Source: Bacillus aerolatus
Lineage (GTDB): Bacteria > Bacillota > Bacilli > Bacillales > Domibacillaceae
Reading direction: 5' to 3'
Assembly: GCF_009183655.1 (NCBI RefSeq)
Contig: NZ_WEIO01000005.1
Coordinates: forward strand, 186,001 to 250,000
Length of the DNA: 64,000 nucleotides
Position 1 is the stretch's first letter; each line of letters begins with the position of its first letter. The position numbers and the translations under genes were made by a program. This document shows, one piece after another, positions 16,074-24,143 of the stretch. The notes beneath the pieces are model-generated. The model made no database searches, was not told the origin of the DNA, and saw nothing but the letters and a program-made list of their open reading frames with translations.

Positions 16074-16129
16074 CTTTATCACGTTAACGCAGCGGGGGAC
16101 TGACCCCCGCTGCGTTAATTGATTAAAGC
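16074..16129 (-). repeat. REP-like palindrome 3
   Basis: GC-rich-arm subtype: TTAACGCAGC-GGGGG-ACTGA-CCCCC-GCTGCGTTAA, a 15-bp perfect stem; core at 16094-16108. Confidence 0.9.
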
Positions 16130-16229
16130 AAAATTAAATAGAGCTGCTTAATTGCAAGCCGTTTTCTCATATTCTACACCGCTTTAACACATTAAAGTCA
16201 CCTGTGGCCCGCTTTCTTTTCATCACTTT

Positions 16230-17423
16230 TTATTGAAACAAGTTGATGCTTGTGATGATGATTGGCATGGCAAACACGTCGATGAGAAAAGCGCCGACGA
16301 TCGGTACAATAAGGTAAGCTTTTGTGGATGGGCCGAACTTTTGTGTAATAGCCGCCATATTAGCCATTGCGTTTGGCGTGGCACCGAGTCCATGGCCGGT
16401 AAAGCCGCCGACCATAACAGCCGCATCATAATCTTTGCCGAGCAGACGAAACAAGACAAATGTGCCAAACAAAACGATAAATACGACTTGAGCCGCTACA
16501 ATAATCAAGATTGGCAGAGCTAAATCAGCTATTTCCCATAACTTGATACTCATCAGCGCCATTGATAAGAAAATACCGAGTGTGACATCGCCGATTAAAT
16601 TAATGCTTTTCATATCGATCATATTTTTATTTGTTTGATCAATAATGTTTCGAACAATAACGGCGACAAACATCGCACCGACGTAACCCGGTAAGACAAA
16701 ACCAGTTTGAGCAGAAAATAGTTCTCCTAAATACGTGCCTAAAGCCATACACAAAGTAATTAATAAAATTTGAACAATAAATGTATGAGAATTAACATCC
16801 ACCGCTGTTTTCTCTTCAACAGCAGGTCCTGTTCCATCTTCTTGCTCTGAAGGTGTCAAATTATGCTTGGTAATCAAACGTTTGACTGTCGGACCTCCAA
16901 CTAGTCCGCCGGCAACTAAACCAAATGTGGCAGCGGCCAAACCGATGGAAAGAGCTGAATTGACGCCCAGATCCTCAACCGTTCCGCCAAACGCTGTGGC
17001 AGCTCCATGCCCGCCTTCCATTGAAACAGCGCCTGCCATGATGCCAAGTAATGGATCAATTCCTAAAACAGTAGCAAGTGAAATGCCAATTGCATTTTGC
17101 ATAAGAGCTAAAAACCCGCAAGCAAGCCAGTAAATAACAAGTAACTTTCCGCCAAGCTTAATTAACTTGAAGCTGGCACCGAGGCCGACAGTCGTGAAAA
17201 AAGTCACCATGAACAAACTTTGTAAAGACGTATCTAAAGTAACTTCCACTAACCCGGTTCCTTTTAAAATGGTCACAACAATAGCAAACAGCAGCCCTCC
17301 AACTACCGGTGCAGGAATGCAAAACTTTCGTAATACATTTACTCTGTCTACTAACAAACCACCAATTACGAGCAGGGCGACTGCTAAAAATATCGTCGTG
17401 ATTTGGTTTGCTTCAATGTTCAT
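16230..17423 (-). CDS. gltS: Sodium/glutamate symporter
   Basis: Imports glutamate with sodium. 397 residues with about ten hydrophobic segments and the GltS signatures AGAVSMEGGHGAATAFG and VGGFTGHGLGATPNAMANM, the inverted-repeat re-entrant loops. Its start overlaps the hutG stop by four bases (ATGA), so the two are co-translated. The partner enzyme yields glutamate, so the operon joins glutamate production and glutamate transport. Divergent LysR gene upstream of hutG is the likely regulator. Confidence 0.95.
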   Translation of the reverse strand: MNIEANQITTIFLAVALLVIGGLLVDRVNVLRKFCIPAPVVGGLLFAIVVTILKGTGLVEVTLDTSLQSLFMVTFFTTVGLGASFKLIKLGGKLLVIYWLACGFLALMQNAIGISLATVLGIDPLLGIMAGAVSMEGGHGAATAFGGTVEDLGVNSALSIGLAAATFGLVAGGLVGGPTVKRLITKHNLTPSEQEDGTGPAVEEKTAVDVNSHTFIVQILLITLCMALGTYLGELFSAQTGFVLPGYVGAMFVAVIVRNIIDQTNKNMIDMKSINLIGDVTLGIFLSMALMSIKLWEIADLALPILIIVAAQVVFIVLFGTFVLFRLLGKDYDAAVMVGGFTGHGLGATPNAMANMAAITQKFGPSTKAYLIVPIVGAFLIDVFAMPIIITSINLFQ

Positions 17424-18391
17424 CCTTTTTCCTCCCCTAATAACTTCAGAATGCCCTCGTTCAATAAATTGGCGGCAAGCATAACCGTGCGATTGCCTTC
17501 ATCCAATTCAGGATTCACTTCAGAAAGATCGAACGAGATCGTTTTCTCTTGTGCTGCAATATATTTGATTAGGGTACGCACTACTCGCGGATCCAATCCA
17601 AATGGAGAAGGTGCGCTTACTCCCGGTGCGTGAGCCGCACTGATCGAGTCCATGCACAAAGTCAGCATCAAGTAGTCGCAGCCAGCGGCAAACTCGTCAA
17701 TGGCCGATAAAACTTCAGACGAAACTTTATTTACTAGCTCCTCTTCCAAAACATAGCGGCAGCCGTAGCTTTCAGCTGTTTCAAAAAGAGCTTTCGTGTT
17801 GCCGAACTCCTGTATACCTAAAGCAAAATATTGACAATTTTTGTCTTCATCTAAAATTTGCCTGAACATTGTTCCTGATGACGGTTCCTGATCGTAAGGC
17901 CGCATATCAAAATGAGCATCAATATTAATAATACCGAGGGAAGCGTCCGGCCCAATCGCTTCTCTTACACCAAGGTAATGGCCATATAATGTTTCATGGC
18001 CGCCTCCTAGAATGACGGGGGTGGATTGTTCTTCCAACACTTTAGTAATATAATGTCCAAGTTCTTTCTGAGCTTTCTCCAGCTGGCTGCCTTCACAGAC
18101 AACTGTTCCGCCATCGACAATAGTTTGATCACTTCCGCCATGCCACGAGAGTTTTGCCAGTGCTTGACGGATGGCCGCAGGTGCTTTTGCCGCTCCTGTT
18201 CTGCCTTTATTTCTTCTGACGCCTTCCTCACATTCAAAGCCAATTAGCACTGCTTTCTTACCTGCTTGAACTTGACTTTCCTCTTCACTCATATCCCACA
18301 TTTGTATCATTTGATGGTATCGAAAGCTGGATTTTTCGCTTGTGCTATCAATGCGTCCTGTCCATACCTCTTTTTTTGGAAAATTGTACAT
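17420..18391 (-). CDS. hutG: Formimidoylglutamase
   Basis: Ureohydrolase-fold enzyme hydrolysing N-formimidoyl-L-glutamate to glutamate and formamide, last step of one histidine-degradation route. 323 residues with Mn-ligand motifs GGGHETLYGHY and INIDAHFDMRP; the region LTLCMDSISAAHAPGVSAPSPFGL with CMD spacing is typical of HutG and unlike arginase or agmatinase. GGAAGGA precedes the ATG. No other hut gene is nearby. Agmatinase-like activity cannot be fully excluded. Confidence 0.85.
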   Translation of the reverse strand: MYNFPKKEVWTGRIDSTSEKSSFRYHQMIQMWDMSEEESQVQAGKKAVLIGFECEEGVRRNKGRTGAAKAPAAIRQALAKLSWHGGSDQTIVDGGTVVCEGSQLEKAQKELGHYITKVLEEQSTPVILGGGHETLYGHYLGVREAIGPDASLGIINIDAHFDMRPYDQEPSSGTMFRQILDEDKNCQYFALGIQEFGNTKALFETAESYGCRYVLEEELVNKVSSEVLSAIDEFAAGCDYLMLTLCMDSISAAHAPGVSAPSPFGLDPRVVRTLIKYIAAQEKTISFDLSEVNPELDEGNRTVMLAANLLNEGILKLLGEEKG

Positions 18392-18525
18392 TATTTTTCC
18401 TTCCTTTCCGAAAGTTTCGACAAAATTATTATTTTATAAAATTATATAGCGCTTTATTTATAAATTCTAATATAATTATTCTATAAACTTATAACTTAAA
18501 ATTATAAATGTAAGGAGAAGATCAT

Positions 18526-19419
18526 ATGGACTTAAGGCAAATGCGCTACTTTACTACAGTCGTTCAGCAAAAAAACTTCTCAAAAGCGGCACAATTGTTG
18601 CATGTTTCCCAGCCTTCATTAAGCAATGCGATTAGCAAGCTGGAGAAAGAAGTCGGTTTTCCCCTGCTTGAAAGAAACACACGAAGCTTACATTTAACAG
18701 ATTCAGGGAAAATAATGTATGAGCGTGCACTTGAATTGCTTAATAAATTTGACCATTTAACGAAAGAAATGAAGGAAGTCAAACAAACAGGAAGCGGGCA
18801 TTTGTCTCTCGGCTTAATTGAATCTGCCAAGCATTGGATGCCGAAAGTCATTCATCATTTTAAAGGCGATTTTCCAAATATTAAAATTCAACTGCTGGAA
18901 CTTCTCGGCGTCGAACAAGTCCAGCAATCATTGTTAAATTATGAAACACATGCTGCCATCACGAATCAGATGGTCACTCACCGTGATCTGCTTGCTTACC
19001 CTATTTATAACGAACGGCTCGTTCTGCTCGTTCACTTTCAAAATGAATTGTCACAAAGACCAACTATTACTATGAAGGATTTAGAACGAGAACCTTTTAT
19101 TATCAGCACTTCCGGCTTTCAAACGAGGAAGGACATCTTACATGCGTTTGACAAGGAACAGGCTTCTCCAAATATAATGTATGAAATCGAGCGATTCGAA
19201 ACTGCCTGCAGTTTAGTAGAGGAAGGGCTGGGCGTTACTATCATCCCCGAAAACTATATTAAATATTCAACCTTCCCGTCCATCCGCCCGCGGTACATCC
19301 AATCCGAAGCTCTGCAGCGTACCGTCTACCTTGCCCACTCCAAAAACCGATACCTCCCCCCCTTCATCCACAGCTTCCTCAACCACACTACAAACTTCCT
19401 CAAAAGCGAAAACTCGTAA
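18526..19419 (+). CDS. LysR family transcriptional regulator
   Basis: 297 residues: N-terminal winged helix (MDLRQMRYFTTVVQQKNFSKAAQLLHVSQPSLSNAISKLE) and a C-terminal substrate-binding domain. It is divergent from hutG-gltS across a 134-bp very AT-rich gap containing several ATAA/TTAT half-sites. The standard LysR arrangement suggests it activates hutG-gltS in response to a metabolite such as formiminoglutamate, histidine or glutamate (inference). AAGGAGA precedes the ATG. Confidence 0.92.
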   Translation: MDLRQMRYFTTVVQQKNFSKAAQLLHVSQPSLSNAISKLEKEVGFPLLERNTRSLHLTDSGKIMYERALELLNKFDHLTKEMKEVKQTGSGHLSLGLIESAKHWMPKVIHHFKGDFPNIKIQLLELLGVEQVQQSLLNYETHAAITNQMVTHRDLLAYPIYNERLVLLVHFQNELSQRPTITMKDLEREPFIISTSGFQTRKDILHAFDKEQASPNIMYEIERFETACSLVEEGLGVTIIPENYIKYSTFPSIRPRYIQSEALQRTVYLAHSKNRYLPPFIHSFLNHTTNFLKSENS

Positions 19420-19473
19420 GAGACAACTCGCATAGGAACTGACTTTCGTATTGATACGTAGTTAGTTCTACAC

Positions 19474-19532
19474 TGCATTAAAGCATTAACGTGACGGGGG
19501 TCAGTCCCCCGTTGCATTAACGCATTAAAGTA
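19474..19532 (+). repeat. REP-like palindrome 4 (3' side of RAYT)
   Basis: Core GGGGG-TCAGT-CCCCC at 19496-19510 with GCATTAAAGCATTAACG-type arms. Lies 64 bases from the RAYT stop. Confidence 0.88.
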
Positions 19533-19595
19533 TTGTATTTAGGTGTTTGCTTCATTGTGTGGGATTAGTTTGTAGGGTTTTCTTGGTGGGTAGTA

Positions 19596-20159
19596 TTAGG
19601 GATGCAAAAGAATGTCGGGAAGATCATGGGGTGATTCGACGAATTGGCGGTAAGCTTTCTTTTCGGGATTTGGAAAATAGGATAAGGTTTTATCGAGGTT
19701 TACATGGGGATTGAACTGATCAAAAATAAAAGCTCCGTAACTGCTCCACGGATAATCTTGCGCTTGGATAACGATGTCCGCTTCTAACGGGTTAAGATGA
19801 ATGTACTTGCTCACTTTCAAAAAGTAATAAATGGAATTAATTTGCTGACAGCCGTATCTTCCCTGGAATACGTGGCCAACCAGTTCGTGGCGCTTGTTAA
19901 AATAAATGGCGTAGCGCGAGTTTAGCATTTTCATAATATCTTTTGTGGAGTGGTCAATTGTTTCCACTTGAAGATGGATGTGGTTTGTCATCAAGCAGTA
20001 GGCGTGCAGGTGGAAAGGAAAATAAAAACGAGTTTCTTCAAGTAATTGTAAGTACTTCCTACGGTCAGCATCATCATAAAACAAGGCAGCCCGCCTATTC
20101 CCGCGGCACGTAATATGATAAGCCGCGCCCGGTACCCATACCCTTAATTTTCTTGCCAA
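19596..20159 (-). CDS. REP-associated tyrosine transposase (RAYT, Y1/HUH family)
   Basis: Single-strand DNA nicking enzyme of the IS200/IS605-like Y1 superfamily, 187 residues. Visible: N-terminal PGAAYHITCRGNRRAALF, the metal-binding HUH motif in MTNHIHLQVE, QGRYGCQQI, and the catalytic-tyrosine region VSKYIHLNPLEADIV. No accessory TnpB and no terminal inverted repeats of a classic IS are present. Instead the gene sits between two members of the REP-like palindrome family found throughout this window, as RAYT genes do. It probably recognises and spreads these palindromes, or once did. The frame is intact. Confidence 0.9.
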   Translation of the reverse strand: MARKLRVWVPGAAYHITCRGNRRAALFYDDADRRKYLQLLEETRFYFPFHLHAYCLMTNHIHLQVETIDHSTKDIMKMLNSRYAIYFNKRHELVGHVFQGRYGCQQINSIYYFLKVSKYIHLNPLEADIVIQAQDYPWSSYGAFIFDQFNPHVNLDKTLSYFPNPEKKAYRQFVESPHDLPDILLHP

Positions 20160-20259
20160 ATACTATGCACCTCTCTCCATATAAAATAACTTTCCTAGAC
20201 AACCATTCCACACCTTCCTCCTTTTCTCCTGTTAAAAAGCAAAATCTTTTCGTTTGTGC

Positions 20260-20316
20260 CCTTTAACGCTTTAAAGTGCCAGGGGTCAGTCCCCCTACGC
20301 TTTAAAGTGATGAAGC
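20260..20316 (+). repeat. REP-like palindrome 5 (5' side of RAYT)
   Basis: Core AGGGG-TCAGT-CCCCT region at 20281-20296 with CTTTAAAGTG-type arms, about 100 bases upstream of the RAYT start. Confidence 0.85.
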
Positions 20317-20335
20317 TCCCTCTAAACCCCGGCAC

Positions 20336-20378
20336 AAAAAAAAGAAGCCCTTTCCAGGTAGGAAAAGGCTTCTTTTTT
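20336..20378 (-). terminator. Intrinsic terminator after SLH nucleotidase
   Basis: AAAAGAAGCC..TTTCC / GGAAA..GGCTTCTTTT stem with A/T runs on both sides. Confidence 0.88.
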
Positions 20379-20382
20379 ATCA

Positions 20383-22539
20383 TCACTGCTTCGTATCAAT
20401 AATTCGTTTTTCTGATTCCGGTGTTATACCCGGATGTGCCTGGATGTAATCTCTGAACATTTCCCAATCGACGAAGCCCGGTTCGCTAACGCGGCCTTCT
20501 TCGTACGCTTTGCCGAACATATCATATCCGTCTCCCCCTTTAGCCGTAAACGTGTTCGTCGCTACAATATATGAATCGCTATCTGCGAGCGGTGCATACT
20601 CGCCGCCTTTTTTCACTTCAATCGACTGAACGCGCGCTCCCGCCGGCTTGCTGCTATCATACGTAAACTTCAGACCGGACACTTGTAAAAAACCACCCGA
20701 TTGTCCCGGCGCTTCTTTCACGCTGTGCTCAAGCGCGGCTTTAATTTCCGCTCCTGTCAAATTCATCAGTGCCAGTGAGTTGCCAAACGGCATAACTGTC
20801 AGTACTTCATCAAGCGTGATTTTCCCTTCATTGATCGACGCGCGGATACCACCGCCATTTTGCAGGGCAATCACTGCCTCTTTATTGATCGTTTTTGCTT
20901 TTTCCAGCATCCCGTCTGTAATCAGGTTGCCAAGATTCGTTTCTTTCGTCCGCACATCTGCGCGCTCTCCATTCAAAGCTACATCACTTTCACCAACAAC
21001 TGTATTTCTTTTTTCATCGACGGCCGGCTTATACTTTTCTGCTAAAATTTTCGCCGCTTCTGGGTCATCCTTCAACACATACGCTCCGCCCTCATCTTTG
21101 GCATCAATTTCAATCAGTTTGCCTGCGTGTCCAATCACTTTGCCGTTTTCATCAAATGTAACGTCAAGCGTGCCTAAAAATTTATTGTACTCGTTCGCTT
21201 GAACGATGACTGTCGGATCTGTGCCTGTCGTTTCTAATACCGGCTCCTTCAGCTGGTCATGGGAATGGCCGCCGACAATAATATCAATGCCTTCCACTTC
21301 TTGCGCCAGTGTCATATCATTGTCTCCGCCGCCATCTTTAAAGCCGATATGCGTCAAAGCAATAATTTTATCTACTCCTTGTTCTTCAAACGCAGCGACC
21401 GCTTTTTCCGATTCTTCCAGATAATCTTCAAACGCCACTCCTTCTCCCGGACTGGAAATATCCGTCGTTTCAGCCGTCGTTAAGCCGAAAATGCCGACTT
21501 TTTCTCCGTCCACTTCTTTAATAATGCCATTGTATACCGTGCCATCTTGCGGAGATGCTGACATTTCATTTTTAAACAATCCTTTCACATTCTCATCGCT
21601 CGAAAAATTCACGTTGGCGCTCACGAAAGGAAATTTCGCGTTTTCAATAAAATCAGCCAACGGCTTCGTACCTAAATCGAATTCATGATTGCCGAATGTC
21701 ATCGCATCGTAGCCAGCTAGATTCATAAACTCTAAGTCAGCCTGTCCTAGGTATTCATTAAAATAAAGTGTGCCTGAAAAGACATCGCCGGCGTCCAAAA
21801 GCAGCGCGTCCGGTTTCACTTTTCTTACTTCTTTAATCGCTGTCACTTTTCTCGCAGCATTTTCAACATGTGCATGCGTATCATTTGTATGCATCACTGT
21901 CAGATTAAATTCTTTCTCCGTGCTTGTAGACAACCGATGCAAAAATAGCGCCCATTCTCCACGTGTTAAATTGTCGTCCGCACCGAAATGACTGCTTGCT
22001 TTTCCTTCTGTAATTCCATGGTTAACAAGGGCGGCCACATACCGTGCCCATTTTTCACTCACATCGGAAAAGCTTGTTTCTGGCACTGATTCAACCATTG
22101 GAAGTTCATAAGCAAGCGCGATCAGCCGGGCTGTTTCATTTCGGGTAATCGCATCATGCGCTCCGAACGTCCCCGCTTTTTTTCCAGCAACAATGTTTTT
22201 CTCTGCAAGTGCGTTTACTGCCCACTGGCCGCGCTTCGGCACATCAGTAAAGCCGGCATCTTTATATGTACCTTTCGGGTCGAATCCTAAGGCAAGCGCC
22301 ATTTGGATCACCGCATCTACACGAGAAATCGATTTGGCTGTACCAAACTGGTTGGCAGTCAGACCTTTCGTAATGCCATTCTCTGTTAAATAAGACACCG
22401 CTTCTGCATATCGTGCAGATACGTCAGTAAACGCCGCCTCTTCAGCTAAAACTCCAGCAGGACTAACTGCCGGCACAGTGATCGCAGCCGCTGCAGTTAA
22501 CGCCATTAATTTATGATGAGACGCCTTCTTTTTCCCCAA
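20383..22539 (-). CDS. SLH-anchored 5'-nucleotidase / 2',3'-cyclic phosphodiesterase family protein
   Basis: 718 residues. After a signal peptide come three SLH domains (about residues 36-205; FTDVSARYAEAVSYLTENGITKG, FTDVPKRGQWAVNALAEKNIVAG, FSDVSEKWARYVAALVNHGITEG) that would dock on pyruvylated wall polymer. Then a metallophosphatase domain (VMHTNDTHAHVE, DAGDVFSG, FGNHEFD, GGHSHDQ) and the 5'-nucleotidase C-terminal domain (NLITDGMLEKA, ALQNGGGIRASI, VATNTFTAKGGDGYDMF). It would release nucleosides from extracellular nucleotides. TTG start with GGGGGAG six bases upstream. Preceded by an inverted repeat that may be an operator. Confidence 0.92.
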   Translation of the reverse strand: MGKKKASHHKLMALTAAAAITVPAVSPAGVLAEEAAFTDVSARYAEAVSYLTENGITKGLTANQFGTAKSISRVDAVIQMALALGFDPKGTYKDAGFTDVPKRGQWAVNALAEKNIVAGKKAGTFGAHDAITRNETARLIALAYELPMVESVPETSFSDVSEKWARYVAALVNHGITEGKASSHFGADDNLTRGEWALFLHRLSTSTEKEFNLTVMHTNDTHAHVENAARKVTAIKEVRKVKPDALLLDAGDVFSGTLYFNEYLGQADLEFMNLAGYDAMTFGNHEFDLGTKPLADFIENAKFPFVSANVNFSSDENVKGLFKNEMSASPQDGTVYNGIIKEVDGEKVGIFGLTTAETTDISSPGEGVAFEDYLEESEKAVAAFEEQGVDKIIALTHIGFKDGGGDNDMTLAQEVEGIDIIVGGHSHDQLKEPVLETTGTDPTVIVQANEYNKFLGTLDVTFDENGKVIGHAGKLIEIDAKDEGGAYVLKDDPEAAKILAEKYKPAVDEKRNTVVGESDVALNGERADVRTKETNLGNLITDGMLEKAKTINKEAVIALQNGGGIRASINEGKITLDEVLTVMPFGNSLALMNLTGAEIKAALEHSVKEAPGQSGGFLQVSGLKFTYDSSKPAGARVQSIEVKKGGEYAPLADSDSYIVATNTFTAKGGDGYDMFGKAYEEGRVSEPGFVDWEMFRDYIQAHPGITPESEKRIIDTKQ

Positions 22540-22660
22540 ATGAAACTCCCCCTTTTATGTAAAAAAGACCTATAATAAAAGATTAGTAGTTTCTTGAAAA
22601 AAAGCAATTCATTTTACAAAAAACTTAGAATACTTTAAAAGAAGTTTAATAGAAAAGAAC

Positions 22661-22676
22661 TAAAGTATGTACTTTA
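22661..22676. promoter_or_regulatory. Inverted repeat upstream of SLH nucleotidase
   Basis: TAAAGTA-TG-TACTTTA, a perfect 7-bp inverted repeat about 120 bases upstream of the start. Could be an operator; no regulator assigned. Confidence 0.3.
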
Positions 22677-22795
22677 AACATTGGACATTTATCTAAACTG
22701 ACTAGTCAATACAGTTTTCCGCCGATTAAAGCTGTTGTACGACCATAACACGTCAGCTGTTTCAGCTAGTGTACGGACTGTCTGGCAAATACGGC

Positions 22796-22828
22796 AAAAA
22801 AGCCTGCAGAGATTCTCTACAGGCTTAC
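22796..22828 (-). terminator. Intrinsic terminator after GH3 gene
   Basis: AAGCCTGTAGAGA / TCTCTGCAGGCTT then T-run, leftward. Confidence 0.88.
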
Positions 22829-22832
22829 TTAC

Positions 22833-24143
22833 TCATTTAATAGATTGAATCATTCGAATGTGATCGGTGTTTTTCACAATGGAAGCTGCCTTGTCAGGGT
22901 CCACTTCTGCCTGCTCGATGTTTGTAAGTTTGTATGAAATGACCCGCCCGGCTGCTTCGTTTATTCGCTCAATCGGAATTTCGCCGCTTTTAACGGCTTT
23001 GATTAGAGCATTGTAAACTTCGAGCTGATGCTCATATTCGTGGCAGACGAGCAGCAAGTCAGCACCAGCCTGGACTGCTTCTTTGCCCATGTCTTCGTAT
23101 GAATAGTATTTATTAACTGCACCCATTTCCAGATCGTCAGTAACGACGAGACCATCATAGCCAAGCTTTTCCCGAAGCAATTGTTCCATAATAATCGGCG
23201 ATAAACTTGCCGGCTTGTCCTTATCATAGGCAGGGTACTTCACGTGAGTTACCATGACGAAAAATTGACCGTTGTCCTTTTCTTGAATCATTTTGGCGAA
23301 TGGATACAGGTCAGAGTTTTCCAATTCAAGCTGGTCCGCTTCAACAGATGATGTTTCCACATGCGGATCGACATTACTCCGGCCATGGCCCGGAAAGTGT
23401 TTCACGGCTCCGGTCACACTAGAATCATTCAGCCCCTGGATGACCTTAGCGCCGTACTCATATGTTTTTTTCGGGTCTTTCCCGAAGGATCGGGTATCTG
23501 TTTCCGATAAATCCAGTACCGGTGAAAAATTAATGTGAATACCCATGGAATCAAGCTCTTTGCCGTTTAATTTAGCCACGTTGTACACTTCTTCGGCACT
23601 TGCCATCTGCCCCAGCTGCTGCTGGGAAGGAATCGGCGATACGTTTTCCCGCATGCGTAAAATATCGCCGCCTTCCTGGTCAACCGCCATCATGAGCGGC
23701 ACGTCAAAAGGAGACGCTTCGGCCAGCTCTTGCAAGGAATTGGACAGCTTCGCTACTTGACTTGCTGAAGACATATTGCGGTCAAAATAAATGACGCCGC
23801 CGATTCGTTTATTTTGAATCAAATCTTTAATTTCTGTGCTCGCTTCTGTTCCGTGGAAGCCGACCATGATGATCTGACCAATTTTTTCTTCTGGCGTCAT
23901 GGCTGCTATTATTTTTTCTGTTTTTACTTTTATGTCTGTTTCCTGCTCAATAGCTTCCATAACAGCCGGCTCTGGCGCTGTCGTTTCTTTCGTAGGCATC
24001 TCTTTTTTAGGCAGTTCTTTTACAGGTGCCGCCGTTTCTTTTGACTCACCTGGTTCATCATTGTCCATATTTAACTGGACAGTAAGGACAATGATAAAAA
24101 GCAACACCACGCCCAGTGAAAATAATTGATAGGTTTTCTTCAT
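22833..24143 (-). CDS. GH3 family beta-N-acetylhexosaminidase (NagZ-like), membrane-anchored
   Basis: Removes N-acetylglucosamine from muropeptides or wall fragments. 436 residues: an N-terminal membrane segment (about 7-24), a Pro/Lys/Glu-rich spacer, then a GH3 N-terminal barrel with VDQEGGDILRMR, the hallmark KHFPGHG loop carrying the general acid/base His, and nucleophile Asp in VVTDDLEMGAV. There is no cysteine lipobox, so it is anchored by the uncleaved helix or secreted. Its ATG shares one base with the stop of the upstream TcaA-like gene (TAATG), so the two are translationally coupled. Confidence 0.92.
   Translation of the reverse strand: MKKTYQLFSLGVVLLFIIVLTVQLNMDNDEPGESKETAAPVKELPKKEMPTKETTAPEPAVMEAIEQETDIKVKTEKIIAAMTPEEKIGQIIMVGFHGTEASTEIKDLIQNKRIGGVIYFDRNMSSASQVAKLSNSLQELAEASPFDVPLMMAVDQEGGDILRMRENVSPIPSQQQLGQMASAEEVYNVAKLNGKELDSMGIHINFSPVLDLSETDTRSFGKDPKKTYEYGAKVIQGLNDSSVTGAVKHFPGHGRSNVDPHVETSSVEADQLELENSDLYPFAKMIQEKDNGQFFVMVTHVKYPAYDKDKPASLSPIIMEQLLREKLGYDGLVVTDDLEMGAVNKYYSYEDMGKEAVQAGADLLLVCHEYEHQLEVYNALIKAVKSGEIPIERINEAAGRVISYKLTNIEQAEVDPDKAASIVKNTDHIRMIQSIK

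Noticed and set aside
20195-20386. 63-codon minus-strand frame between RAYT and the nucleotidase
   Set aside because: Made of the terminator and REP-like element 5; no ribosome site. Similar frames through elements occur at 19326, 32029, 53429 and 60595.
20648-21202. 184-codon frame antisense to the SLH nucleotidase
   Set aside because: Opposes conserved metallophosphatase motifs; no ribosome site.
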